This document shows positions 1-8,636 of a DNA stretch of 64,000 nt, piece by piece (position 1 is the stretch's first letter; each line of letters begins with the position of its first letter). Below the pieces are notes generated by a model that was not told the DNA's origin, searched no databases, and was given only the letters and a program-made list of their open reading frames with translations. The position numbers were made by a program, and so were the translations under genes. The stretch comes from Kitasatospora phosalacinea (lineage in GTDB: Bacteria; Actinomycetota; Actinomycetes; Streptomycetales; Streptomycetaceae). Where the stretch lies: positions 13,932-77,931 of the forward strand of contig NZ_JNWZ01000045.1 of assembly GCF_000716545.1 (NCBI RefSeq). Reading direction: 5' to 3'.

Positions 1-181
1 CGACGCCGTCGCCGGCCTCGACCGCACCCGCCTGGTGATCGCCCACCGACTGAGCACCATCCGCACCGCCGACCGGATCTGCGTGCTGGACGGAGGACGG
101 GTGTCCGCCGAGGGCACCTACCGCGAACTGCTCGGCACCGACCCGCTGTTCACCCGCCTCGCCCGCTTCCAGGAGATGTGA
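1..181 (+). CDS. ABC exporter ATP-binding domain, 3' end (LanT/NHLM-like)
   Basis: Only the last 59 codons are present; the gene enters from the left edge and stops with TGA at 179-181. The fragment holds the H-loop region (VIAHRLSTIRTADRI), followed by VLDGGRVSAEGTYREL, which is the end of an exporter-type nucleotide-binding domain. The next gene, lanM, starts only 2 bp later, so the two are almost certainly co-transcribed. By context this is the exporter of the RiPP product. Such transporters often carry an N-terminal C39 peptidase that removes the leader peptide, but that part lies outside the window. The wording of this C-terminal segment resembles the NHLM/LanT families as I remember them. 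Confidence 0.85.
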   Translation, partial: DAVAGLDRTRLVIAHRLSTIRTADRICVLDGGRVSAEGTYRELLGTDPLFTRLARFQEM

Positions 182-182
182 G

Positions 183-3100
183 ATGTCGCTCGACGTTCAG
201 ACCTGGCTCCGCACCGCCGGAACCCCGGGCCACGCGGCCCCGACGACCGCCCTGCTGCCCGGCCTGCCCGGCGCCGACGAGCGGCTGCACGCCGTGATCG
301 CCGCCGCGGCCGGCTTCGAGGAACGCGCCGCCGCCAGTGACGACGGGCAGGCCCTGTTCGCCCCCGACCAGCGCGAGGACCGGCGCAGCCGCGCCGCCGC
401 CGTCGAGACCTGGCTGCGCCGCGCGGCGGGCGACCAGCGCTCCGCCGGGGTGCTGCTCGACCACCTCGCCGAGACCGGCCGCCCGCTCGGCGAGGGCCTG
501 CGCCGGGTCCGCCTGGCCGACCCGGCCAAGCTGCCCTCCTGGGCGTACCCGCTGGCGGTGTTCCTGCGCGCCCAGAGCGAGACCCCCGCCACCGGCCCGG
601 GCGCGGTCGCGGCCGGCTTCCGGGCCGCCGCCGACGCCCTGCTGCCCGCCGGGGACGGCTCGGTGCTGGGCGTCCCGGTCACCGCGAAGGGCCGCGCCGA
701 CGTGGTCTCCACCCTCGCCGGACGGCTGGTCGAGGTCGCCAACCTCACCCTGTGCCAGGAGTTCCAGCTCGCCACCGGCCGCCCCCGGGCCACCTCCTGG
801 GACGCCGAGGGCGGCCCGGACGCCTCCGTCGCGGGCTGGCTGGCCCGGCTGGAGCGGCTGCCCGCGCTCGCCTACCTGATCGGCACCGTCTGCCGGCAGT
901 GGCAGGAGATGTACACCGAGATGTTCGCCCGGCTCTCCGCCGACCGGGCGAGCCTGGTCGAGGAGATGTGGGGCGGCGCCGACCCGGGCGCGCTCGACTC
1001 CGTGCACGGCGACGCCGGCGACCGGCACGCCCAGGGCCGCTCGGTGGCGCTGCTGCGCTTCGAGAGCGGGGCCGGCGTGGTCTACAAGCCCAAGGACATG
1101 CGGCACGCCACCGCCTTCCTCGGCCTGGTCGAGCGCCTCAACCGCGAACTCTCGCTCGACCTGCCGCTGCGCACCGTGCTGATCCGCTCCGACCGGGGCG
1201 ACGACGGCCACGGCGCCTCGCTCAGCACCGACTGCTCCGGCGACTACGGCTGGGAGGAGCTCGTCCCGTCCCGCCCCTGCGCCGACCGCGCGGGCTTCGC
1301 CCGGTTCTACCGCCGCCTGGGCATGACCATCCGGCTGGTGCAGCTGCTGGAGGGCCGCGACCTGTGGGCCGACAACCTGCTGGCCGACGGCGAGCACCCC
1401 GTCCTGATCGACCTGGAGTGCCTGCTCTACCCGCGGGTCCAGGCCCCGCCGGTGCTGACGGAAGGCCAGCGCGGCCTGCTGGACGAACTGGAGACCACCG
1501 TGGTGCGCACCGCGATGGCCTTCCAGGCGTGGACCCCGGCCGGACGCACCGACGCCCTCGACATCGGCTGCCTGTCCCGGGTCGGCAGCCTGGAGACCGC
1601 CCCCGGCGTGCCCGCCCTGCCGCTGCCCGCCTACCGCCCGGTGCACGACGGGCAGCCGGCCGACCCGTGGCAGTACACCGAGGAGGTGGTCGACGGCTAC
1701 CGCGAGATGCACGCGGCACTGCACCGGCTGCGCGGCGAACTCGCCGACCCCGAAGGCCCGCTGAGCGGATTCCGGGGCATCTGGGTGCGCTACATCTGGC
1801 GCCACACCTGGGACGGCTACAAGATCCTGCGGGCCTCCACCAGCCCGTTCGCCCTGGACGACGGCGCGACCCGGGAGACCGTCATCGCCGGGGCGCTGCG
1901 CGGCGCCGTCACCGCCCGCGCGGGCGACGCCGCCCGCGGCGACCTGCTGGAGGTGGTGCTCGCCGAACTCGACTCCTTCCGCTCCTTCGACATCCCGTTC
2001 TTCCGCTCGCTGACCACCTCCTCCTCGGTGTTCACCGCCGACGGCCGGGAGATCCCCGGGCACTTCCAGTCCACCGGCTGGCAGCGCCTCCAGCAGCGGG
2101 TCGCCGAACTCGACGGCTTCGACCTGGAGGGGCACGTCGCGGTGCTGTCCGGCTGCACGGACGCCGCCCGGGCCGGCACCGAGCAGCCCCCGGCGAAGCC
2201 GGTCCGGCCGCTGCGCGCGGCCGAGCCGCCCACCCCCGGCGAGCTGCTGTCCGTCGCCACGGCGCTCGGCGACCGCATCCTCGCCGACCGGCGCCCCACG
2301 GGCTGGCTCGGCCAGAGCTGGTACCCGGGCACCGGCCTGCGGCAGGTCGAGGCGCTCGGCCCCGACCTGACCTCCGGCACCCTCGGCATCGCCCTGCTGC
2401 TCGCCGAACTCTGGTCCGCCACCGGCGAACCCCGCTTCCACCGGGCCGCGCACGGTCTGCTCACCGAGGCCGCCGCGCTGATCGACCCGCGGGAGCCGAT
2501 GGCCTTCGCGTTCGCCGGCGACTCCCGGCTGGCCTCCGGCGCACCCGTCCCCGGCGGCTTCTTCGGCCCCGGCGCGATCATCCACGGCCTGGCCCGCGGC
2601 GGCCTGCTGCTCGGCGAGCCCGGCTTCCTCGCCGCCGCCCAGGCCCTCGTCCCCGGCGCCATGACGGTCGCCGAGTCCGCCTCCAACCGGCCCGGCCGCC
2701 CGGTGAAGATCCCGCACGCCGACGTCCCGCTCGGCACCGCGGGACTGCTGCTCAACCTGCTGCGCCTGCGCCGCGCCGCCGGCGGCGGCCACGCCGACAC
2801 CGACCAGGCGATCCGCGTCCTGGCCGCCGGGGCGCTCGACCGGCTCACCGACGAGCACACCCCGTTCGACTTCCTGCAACTCGTCCCCGGCGGCACCGAC
2901 TCGATCGCCGCCGCTCTCGCCCGCACCCTCGCCGAAGCCCCCGCCCTGCTCGCCGACCCCGAATCCGTCCGGGCCCGGCTGCACGCCCACCGCTTCGACA
3001 CCGCCACCCGCTCCGGCCGCCTCGCCTGCCTCGACGCCGCCGTCTCGCTCGGCGCCGACGCCGTCGACCAGGCCGACCTCGGCGCCCTCGCCCCGCCCGT

Positions 3101-3428
3101 CACCGGCCCCGAACTCGCCGCCCTCACCGGCCGCGCCCTGCTCTCCGCCGCCACCGAGGCGCTCACCGCCGCCGAGGCCGGACTCGTCCACACGCTGCCC
3201 GAAGACGCCGAGGCCCTGCTGGACGGCCCGTTCTACGACGGCCGCGAGGCCGCCGCCCTGATGGTCCGCGAACTGCTCACCCGCCACCGCCTGCACGGCA
3301 CCTGGTTCCCGGACCGGGCCGCGCACGACGCCGTCAACCTCGGCGCGCTGGACGGCACCGTCGCCGTCGGCCTGCTGCTGCTGCGCCTGCACGACGCCTC
3401 CGCCGCCCCGCTCGCCACCCTGCGCTGA
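183..3428 (+). CDS. lanM: Class II lanthipeptide synthetase LanM with degenerate cyclase domain
   Basis: This 1081-residue protein has the two-domain LanM architecture: a DUF4135 dehydratase (about 1-680) and a LanC-like cyclase (about 685-1081). LanMs phosphorylate Ser/Thr in a precursor peptide, eliminate phosphate to give Dha/Dhb, and then add Cys thiols to form lanthionines. The dehydratase keeps the elimination motif GDRHAQGRS (about 277), the lysine in VVYKPKDM (about 301), PVLIDLEC and RHTWDGY (about 541). The catalytic-loop motif reads DLWADN (about 393), with Trp where LanMs usually have His (DxHxxN). In the cyclase half the usual WCxG and CHG zinc motifs are absent: LVPGGTDSI (about 900) and TRSGRLACLD (about 941) occupy those places. 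The ATG is preceded by GGAG 7 bp upstream. Inference: an active dehydratase with a dead or repurposed cyclase. Confidence 0.93.
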   Translation: MSLDVQTWLRTAGTPGHAAPTTALLPGLPGADERLHAVIAAAAGFEERAAASDDGQALFAPDQREDRRSRAAAVETWLRRAAGDQRSAGVLLDHLAETGRPLGEGLRRVRLADPAKLPSWAYPLAVFLRAQSETPATGPGAVAAGFRAAADALLPAGDGSVLGVPVTAKGRADVVSTLAGRLVEVANLTLCQEFQLATGRPRATSWDAEGGPDASVAGWLARLERLPALAYLIGTVCRQWQEMYTEMFARLSADRASLVEEMWGGADPGALDSVHGDAGDRHAQGRSVALLRFESGAGVVYKPKDMRHATAFLGLVERLNRELSLDLPLRTVLIRSDRGDDGHGASLSTDCSGDYGWEELVPSRPCADRAGFARFYRRLGMTIRLVQLLEGRDLWADNLLADGEHPVLIDLECLLYPRVQAPPVLTEGQRGLLDELETTVVRTAMAFQAWTPAGRTDALDIGCLSRVGSLETAPGVPALPLPAYRPVHDGQPADPWQYTEEVVDGYREMHAALHRLRGELADPEGPLSGFRGIWVRYIWRHTWDGYKILRASTSPFALDDGATRETVIAGALRGAVTARAGDAARGDLLEVVLAELDSFRSFDIPFFRSLTTSSSVFTADGREIPGHFQSTGWQRLQQRVAELDGFDLEGHVAVLSGCTDAARAGTEQPPAKPVRPLRAAEPPTPGELLSVATALGDRILADRRPTGWLGQSWYPGTGLRQVEALGPDLTSGTLGIALLLAELWSATGEPRFHRAAHGLLTEAAALIDPREPMAFAFAGDSRLASGAPVPGGFFGPGAIIHGLARGGLLLGEPGFLAAAQALVPGAMTVAESASNRPGRPVKIPHADVPLGTAGLLLNLLRLRRAAGGGHADTDQAIRVLAAGALDRLTDEHTPFDFLQLVPGGTDSIAAALARTLAEAPALLADPESVRARLHAHRFDTATRSGRLACLDAAVSLGADAVDQADLGALAPPVTGPELAALTGRALLSAATEALTAAEAGLVHTLPEDAEALLDGPFYDGREAAALMVRELLTRHRLHGTWFPDRAAHDAVNLGALDGTVAVGLLLLRLHDASAAPLATLR

Positions 3429-3456
3429 CCGCGCGCCGCTTCGAGGAGTACCCGCC

Positions 3457-5721
3457 ATGTCCGAACTCATCGGTTTCAAGCGCCACTTCACCCCGTACGT
3501 GGTCGACGGCGAGGCCGTCTACCTGGTCTCCGAGCGCGGCGTCTCGGTGGTCGACGGCAGGCTCGCCCAGGCCCTCGCCCCGCTGCTGGACGGCACCCGC
3601 ACCACCGAGCAGATCGGCGCCGCCCTGGAGGGCGTCGTCCCCGCCGACCGGCTCCGGGCGGGTGTCGACAAGCTGCGGGCCGGCGGCTGGGTCACCGCCG
3701 CCGACCCGGCCACCGACCGCCCCGGCGCGGCCTTCTTCGAGATGGCCGGACAGGACGGCGACGCCGCGATGGCCGCGCTGCGCAGCGCCACCGTCCGGGT
3801 CGAGGTCCACGGCGACATCGACACCGCGCCGTTCCTGGCCGCGCTGGCCGCCGCCGGCGTCACCGTCGACCAGGACGCCGAGTTCACCGTCGCGCTCACC
3901 GAGGACTACCTGCACCCCGGCCTGGCCGAACGCAACCGGCAGGCGCTCGCCGACGGCCGCCCCTGGCTGCTGGCCCGCCCGGTCGGCTCGATCGTCTGGG
4001 TCGGCCCGGTGTTCGAACCGGACGCCGGGGGCACCGGAGGCTCCGGCTGCTGGGAGTGCCTGGCGCACCGGCTCTCCGCCAACCGGCAGTCGCTCAGCTA
4101 CCTGCAGCACCGCCTCGGCCAGGACGAGCCGATCTCCACCGCCGGCGCCCACCTGCCCGCCACCCTGGCGCTCGGCACCCAGCTCGCCGCCCTGGAGACC
4201 GCCAAGTGGCTGGCCGGCGCCCGCCCGCCGCGGCCCGCCGTCACCACCCTGGACACCGTGCTGCTGGAGAGCGAGAAGCACGTCCTGGTGCGCCGTCCGC
4301 AGTGCCCGTCCTGCGGCGACGACTCGATGGTCTCCAGGCGCCAACTCGCGCCCGTCGCCTTCGAGTCCCGCCCCAAGGCGTTCACCGCCGACGGCGGCCA
4401 CCGCTCCGCCTCGCCCGAGGACATGCTGGAGAAGTACCGCCCCCAGCTCAGCCCGATCACCGGCGTGGTCACCACCCTCGTCCCCGCCGCCCGCACCCCC
4501 ACCGGCCTGCGGGTCTACGTCTCCGGGCAGAACCTGTCCCGGCAGAGCGGCGACCTCAGGCAGCTGCGCACCGGTCTGCGCTCGGTCTCCTGCGGCAAGG
4601 GCCGCACCGACGTGCAGGCCCGGGCCTCCGCGCTCGGCGAGGCCATGGAGCGCTTCTCCGGCGTCTTCCAGGGCGACGAGGCCCGCCGCACCGCGACCTT
4701 CGCCGAACTCGGCGACGCCGCGATCCACCCCGAGCGCACCCTGCTCTACTCCGCGAAGCAGTACGCCGAGCGCGACCGCTGGAACGTCAAGCAGTCGATG
4801 TTCAACGTCGTCCCCGTCCCGTTCCGCGAGGACGACCCGATCGAGTGGTCCCCGGCCTGGTCGCTGACCGAGCGGCGCCACCGCTGGCTGCCCACCCAGG
4901 CGATGTACTACGGCTACCGGCACAGCGGCCGGTTCTACGCCGCGGGCGACTCCAACGGCTGCGCGGCCGGCACCTCCTTCGAGGACGCCGTGCTCCAGGG
5001 CTTCCTGGAACTCGTCGAACGGGACGCCGTCGCGCTGTGGTGGTACAACCGCGTCCAGCGCCCCGCCGTCGACCTGGACGCCTTCGGCGACCCGTACGTC
5101 GACCAGCTCCGCGAGGTCTACCGCGGCCTGCGCCGGGAGATCTGGGCGCTCGACCTGACCGCCGACTTCGGCATCCCCGTCGTCGGCGCGTTCTCCCGCC
5201 GGACGGACGCGGGGAGCGACGGCACCAACGAGGACGTGCTGATCGCCTTCGGCGCCCACCTCGACCCGCACATCGCGCTCACCCGCGCGCTGACCGAGAT
5301 GAACCAGTTCCTCGGCCCGGTCGCCGGGGACGAGCACGGCCGGGTCAGCTACGCGGGCGCCGACCCCGAGCAGAAGGCCTGGTGGACCACCGCCACCGTC
5401 GCCAACCAGCCCTACCTGCTGCCCGACCCGAACGCCCCGCGCTCCACCCCGGCCAGCTGGCTCCCGCTGGCCGGCGCCGACCTCGCCGACGACCTCGCGC
5501 TCGTCCAGCGGATCGTCGAGGACCGCGGGATGGAGTTCCTGGTCGCCGACCAGACCCGCCCCGACGTGGGGCTGCCCGTCGCCCGGGTGATCGTCCCCGG
5601 CATGCGGCACTTCTGGGCCAGGTTCGCGCCCGGCCGGCTCTACGACGTCCCGGTCCGGCTCGGTTGGCTGGACACCCCGACCCCGGAGAGCGAGCTCAAC
5701 CCGATCCCCATCTTCATCTGA
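3457..5721 (+). CDS. TOMM leader-binding E1-like / YcaO cyclodehydratase fusion
   Basis: This 754-residue protein joins the partner (E1-like/ocin-ThiF) domain to a YcaO domain. Such fusions use ATP to cyclise Cys, Ser or Thr in a RiPP precursor to azolines. The first ~85 residues look like the winged-helix precursor-recognition element. Two Cys pairs, GCWEC and CPSC, mark the structural zinc site of the E1-like part. The YcaO half has ATP-binding motifs ARASALGEAMERFSG and LELVERDAVALWWYN. The C-terminus is NPIPIFI, a variant of the usual PxPxP tail with the third Pro missing. The gene starts 28 bp after lanM, with GAGGAG as its ribosome binding site, and belongs to the same operon. The pairing with LanM suggests both azolines and dehydroamino acids in the product. 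Confidence 0.93.
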   Translation: MSELIGFKRHFTPYVVDGEAVYLVSERGVSVVDGRLAQALAPLLDGTRTTEQIGAALEGVVPADRLRAGVDKLRAGGWVTAADPATDRPGAAFFEMAGQDGDAAMAALRSATVRVEVHGDIDTAPFLAALAAAGVTVDQDAEFTVALTEDYLHPGLAERNRQALADGRPWLLARPVGSIVWVGPVFEPDAGGTGGSGCWECLAHRLSANRQSLSYLQHRLGQDEPISTAGAHLPATLALGTQLAALETAKWLAGARPPRPAVTTLDTVLLESEKHVLVRRPQCPSCGDDSMVSRRQLAPVAFESRPKAFTADGGHRSASPEDMLEKYRPQLSPITGVVTTLVPAARTPTGLRVYVSGQNLSRQSGDLRQLRTGLRSVSCGKGRTDVQARASALGEAMERFSGVFQGDEARRTATFAELGDAAIHPERTLLYSAKQYAERDRWNVKQSMFNVVPVPFREDDPIEWSPAWSLTERRHRWLPTQAMYYGYRHSGRFYAAGDSNGCAAGTSFEDAVLQGFLELVERDAVALWWYNRVQRPAVDLDAFGDPYVDQLREVYRGLRREIWALDLTADFGIPVVGAFSRRTDAGSDGTNEDVLIAFGAHLDPHIALTRALTEMNQFLGPVAGDEHGRVSYAGADPEQKAWWTTATVANQPYLLPDPNAPRSTPASWLPLAGADLADDLALVQRIVEDRGMEFLVADQTRPDVGLPVARVIVPGMRHFWARFAPGRLYDVPVRLGWLDTPTPESELNPIPIFI

Positions 5722-5774
5722 CCGACGCGCGGGGCAGCCGGGCCCGGCTGTCCCGCCCATCCGGGGAGGTCCCC

Positions 5775-7301
5775 ATGACCGTCATCGAAACCCTGCCGCC
5801 CGCCCCCGCCACCGGGGGCCACCACCCGCTGCGCCGCCTGCTGCGGCTGCGCCCCGAGGTCGAGGTCACCGCCCAGGGCGCCGACGTCGAACTCGCCCAC
5901 CCGTGGGGCCGCCAGCGCGTCCACGCCCTCGGCGAGCGCACCGCCGCCGCCCTGCTCGACCTCACCCGCTCCGACGCCGACCTCGACCTGCTGGCACTCG
6001 ACCACGTCCGGCTGCTGAAGCTGCTCGAACGCTTCCCGTACCTGGTCACCACCACCGTCGCCGACCCGCTCGGCACCCCGCTGGCCACCGCCGTGCCGAT
6101 CGCCCGGTCCGCCGTGCTGCCCGGATTCGCCCGCCCCACCGGCGAGTTGGTGCTCTCCCGGTTCGCCTACCTGCGCCGGCTGCCGGACGGCCAGGGCCAG
6201 GACGGCGAGAGCTGCGTGCTGGAATCGCCGATGGCGCCGTTCCGGCTCACCCTCCACCAGGCCGCCGCCGGGGCCTTCGTGGCGGCGCTCAGCACCTCCC
6301 GCACCGCCGAGGAGGCCGCCCTGCTCGCCGGGATGACCACCGCCGAGGGCGAGGCCCTGGCCGGGCTGCTGGCCGGCGGCGGCTTCCTGGACGCCGGCAA
6401 GGGCGCCGAGGCCCCGCTCTGGGACTTCCACGACCTGCTGTTCCACGCCCGCAGCCGCCCCGGCCGGCACGACTACCCCACCGGCGGCGTCTTCGCCCAC
6501 CAGGACGTCCCGCAACTGCCCGCGGTCTCCACCCCCGGCGCCCGCGAGGAGGGCGAGGGCATCGACCTGCCCGTCCCCGACTGGGACACCGTGGTCGCCC
6601 GCGACCCCGCGCTCAGCGAGGTCCTCGAAGGCCGCCGCTCGGTGCGCGGCTACGCCGACACCCCCGTCACCCTCGACCAGCTCGCCGAACTGCTCTACCG
6701 GGTGGCCCGGGTCCGCCGCGTCATCCCCGGCGACCCCGCCGACCCGCACGGCTACGACGGCGTCGAACGCCCCTACCCGGCCGGCGGCGCCACCGGCGAA
6801 CTGGAGGTCTACCTCTCGGTGGTCAAGTGCGTCGGCCTGGAGCCCGGCGTCTACCGCTACGACGCCGCCGCCCACCGGCTGCGCCCCCGCCCGTTCCAGC
6901 ACCCCGGCGAGGAGGCCGCGTTCAGCGAACTCGTCACCGCCGCCTGGCGCGCCACCGCCTGCACCGTCGACCCGCAGGTGCTGCTCACCGTCACCAGCCG
7001 CTTCGGCCGGCTGTCCTGGAAGTACAGCCAGATCGCGTACGCGCTGACCCTCAAGCACGTCGGCGTGCTCTACCAGACGCTCTACCTGGTGGCCACCGCG
7101 ATGGGCCTGGCCCCGTGCGGCCTCGGCTCCGGCGACACCGACGCCGCCGCCCGGGCGCTCGGCCTGGACTGGACGGCCGAGTCCTCGGTCGGCGAGTTCC
7201 TGATCGGCAGCCGCCCGGCCGGCGTGCCGCGCACCGCGCACGGCTTCGCGGACGTGGTGGCCGCCGCCCGCGCCGGGGAGGGCTTCGGCGAGAACTTCTG
7301 A
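5775..7301 (+). CDS. SagB-type FMN-dependent azoline dehydrogenase
   Basis: This 508-residue protein of the SagB/ThcOx nitroreductase family would oxidise azolines to aromatic thiazoles or oxazoles using FMN. The C-terminal half (about 275-508) carries the family signs RRSVRGY, YPAGGATGELEVYL and a GVLYQTLYLVATAMGLAPCG segment. The N-terminal ~270 residues form the extra domain common in actinobacterial SagB proteins and contain no recognisable catalytic site. The ATG at 5775 follows a strong GGGGAGG; upstream in-frame codons belong to a shadow frame. It lies 53 bp after the cyclodehydratase gene and is the last gene of the RiPP operon in the window. No protease or regulator gene is interleaved. 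Confidence 0.92.
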   Translation: MTVIETLPPAPATGGHHPLRRLLRLRPEVEVTAQGADVELAHPWGRQRVHALGERTAAALLDLTRSDADLDLLALDHVRLLKLLERFPYLVTTTVADPLGTPLATAVPIARSAVLPGFARPTGELVLSRFAYLRRLPDGQGQDGESCVLESPMAPFRLTLHQAAAGAFVAALSTSRTAEEAALLAGMTTAEGEALAGLLAGGGFLDAGKGAEAPLWDFHDLLFHARSRPGRHDYPTGGVFAHQDVPQLPAVSTPGAREEGEGIDLPVPDWDTVVARDPALSEVLEGRRSVRGYADTPVTLDQLAELLYRVARVRRVIPGDPADPHGYDGVERPYPAGGATGELEVYLSVVKCVGLEPGVYRYDAAAHRLRPRPFQHPGEEAAFSELVTAAWRATACTVDPQVLLTVTSRFGRLSWKYSQIAYALTLKHVGVLYQTLYLVATAMGLAPCGLGSGDTDAAARALGLDWTAESSVGEFLIGSRPAGVPRTAHGFADVVAAARAGEGFGENF

Positions 7302-7322
7302 GCGCGTCCGCACGCACGCCTG

Positions 7323-7351
7323 CGACCCGTCAGCGGGAATCTGACGGGTCG
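7323..7351. terminator. Bidirectional terminator between sagB and the response regulator
   Basis: An 11-bp perfect stem (7323-7333 with 7341-7351) encloses a 7-nt loop and lies between two convergent stop codons. It probably ends both the RiPP operon and the regulator transcript. Confidence 0.7.
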
Positions 7352-7378
7352 TCGGCGTGCCTGTTCCTCTCCGCTTCC

Positions 7379-8071
7379 TCACAACCAGCCGCACTCGCGG
7401 GCGATCCGGATCGCGTCGCAGCGGTTGCGCGCCCTGGTCTTGGCGATCGCCGCCGAGACGTAGTTGCGCACCGTCCCCGGTGAGAGCGACAGCGCCGCGG
7501 CCGCCTCCCGCACCGTGCTGCCCTCGGCGATCTCGCCCAGCACCGCCAGCTCCCGGCGGCTCAGCGGCCCGGCCTGCCCGGCCCGCACCACGTCCAGCAC
7601 CAGCCGCGGGTCGTACACCCGGCCGTCGCGGGCCAGTTCGCGCACCGCCGCGATCAGCGCCGGCGCCTGCACGTCCTTCAGCAGGACCCCGGCCGCGCCC
7701 TCCACCAGCGCCCGCCGCAGCTCCGCCGTCCGCGGCAGGGCCGGGACGAGCAGCAGCACCGCCGTACCGGGCGCCGCCTGCTGCACCTGCCGGGCCGCGA
7801 CCGGCCCGTCCGGCTGCTCCGGGTCCAGGCCCAGCACCGTCACCGCGGGCCGCACCCGGGCGGCGGCCGCCGCCGCCTCCTCGCCGCCGGCCGCCTCGGC
7901 GACCACCGCGAGGTCCTCCTCCCGGTCCAGCAGGGCGCCCAGCCCCGAACGGAACAGGTGGTGCCCGTCGACCAGCAGCACCCTGGTGGAACCCGTGACC
8001 GCCGACTCGGCGGGCGGGAACCGGTGCGTCATGACCCGCTGCCCCGGCGGGCGTTCCAGTGCGGTCGTCAT
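7379..8071 (-). CDS. NarL/FixJ-type response regulator with atypical receiver
   Basis: This 230-residue protein has a receiver domain (about 29-150) and a C-terminal LuxR-type helix-turn-helix (LSRRELAVLGEIAEGSTV, about 165-220). Where receivers normally show LLDLxMP, this one reads VLGLDPEQP, so the phosphate-accepting Asp appears replaced by Gly. The N-terminal acidic pair is reduced as well (VDGHH). The later lysine (LLKD) is kept. I infer phosphorylation-independent regulation. The start at 8071 has a good GGGGAGG; a second ATG at 8032 is possible. No histidine kinase gene is adjacent. It faces the RiPP operon and may regulate it, but nothing in the sequence proves this. Confidence 0.85.
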   Translation of the reverse strand: MTTALERPPGQRVMTHRFPPAESAVTGSTRVLLVDGHHLFRSGLGALLDREEDLAVVAEAAGGEEAAAAAARVRPAVTVLGLDPEQPDGPVAARQVQQAAPGTAVLLLVPALPRTAELRRALVEGAAGVLLKDVQAPALIAAVRELARDGRVYDPRLVLDVVRAGQAGPLSRRELAVLGEIAEGSTVREAAAALSLSPGTVRNYVSAAIAKTRARNRCDAIRIARECGWL

Positions 8072-8102
8072 TCGCGCGCCTCCCCGGTCCGTTCCGGCCC
8101 GA

Positions 8103-8387
8103 TCAGCCCCAGCCCCACGTGCCGGACTCCTGCGCGCCGCCGGTCGGGCTGCTGGTCGGGGTCGGGCTGCCGGACGGGACGGGGGACGGGTCGGAGACGC
8201 CGGGGCCGATCACGACCGCCTGGGCCCCCGCGCCGGCCGGCTGCCCCGGGCCGTCCTGGACCACCCCGTCGGCGGTGACCACGTTGCCCGGGCGGACCGG
8301 CCCGGTCAGTTCGGCGGCGGTGGCGACACCGCCCACGGTCAGTGCGCCAAGTGCGGCAATCGCGACAAATCGAATGTTCAGCGACAT
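8103..8387 (-). CDS. Small secreted protein, unknown function
   Basis: This 94-residue protein starts with a short positive region and a hydrophobic stretch (about 7-24) ending in VATAAE, a plausible signal peptidase I site. It then has a Gly/Val-rich middle, a Pro/Ser/Thr-rich linker (about 63-83) and the tail GAQESGTWGWG. There is no Cys. It lies 32 bp upstream of the response regulator on the same strand, so the two could share a transcript. I do not recognise the family. The tail and its position near a RiPP cluster are suggestive, but the apparent Sec signal argues against a LanM/YcaO substrate. Confidence 0.65.
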   Translation of the reverse strand: MSLNIRFVAIAALGALTVGGVATAAELTGPVRPGNVVTADGVVQDGPGQPAGAGAQAVVIGPGVSDPSPVPSGSPTPTSSPTGGAQESGTWGWG

Positions 8388-8636
8388 GGGAGTGCCCGGT
8401 CCTCTCGCGTTCGGCTGATCCCCGGACTGCCACCGGGGGGTGTGGTGTGAGCCGCCGTCAGGCGTCCGGTGCGTTCCGCGTCCCCCGCCGGGGGCTGCTG
8501 CCGCGGTTCCCGCTCCGTCGTCCTGCCGACAACAACGAGAGTGCTCCCGGGGGCGCCCCCGTGTCAGTAGCCGGAGCTGGCACCAGAGTGCCGTGACACC
8601 CTGATGACAGCTCCCCGCCCGGCCGCCGGCGCCGCG

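Noticed and set aside
150..3491. Very long minus-strand open frame opposite lanM (and similar ones opposite most genes, for example 22572-27446 and 36160-39117)
   Set aside because: In DNA this GC-rich, antisense frames stay open by codon bias. Their translations are Gly/Ala/Arg/Gln-rich without domains, and they oppose genes with clear motifs.
8103..8387. Small secreted protein as the RiPP precursor
   Set aside because: It has an apparent Sec signal, no Cys, and is on the opposite strand. I keep it only as a weak candidate.
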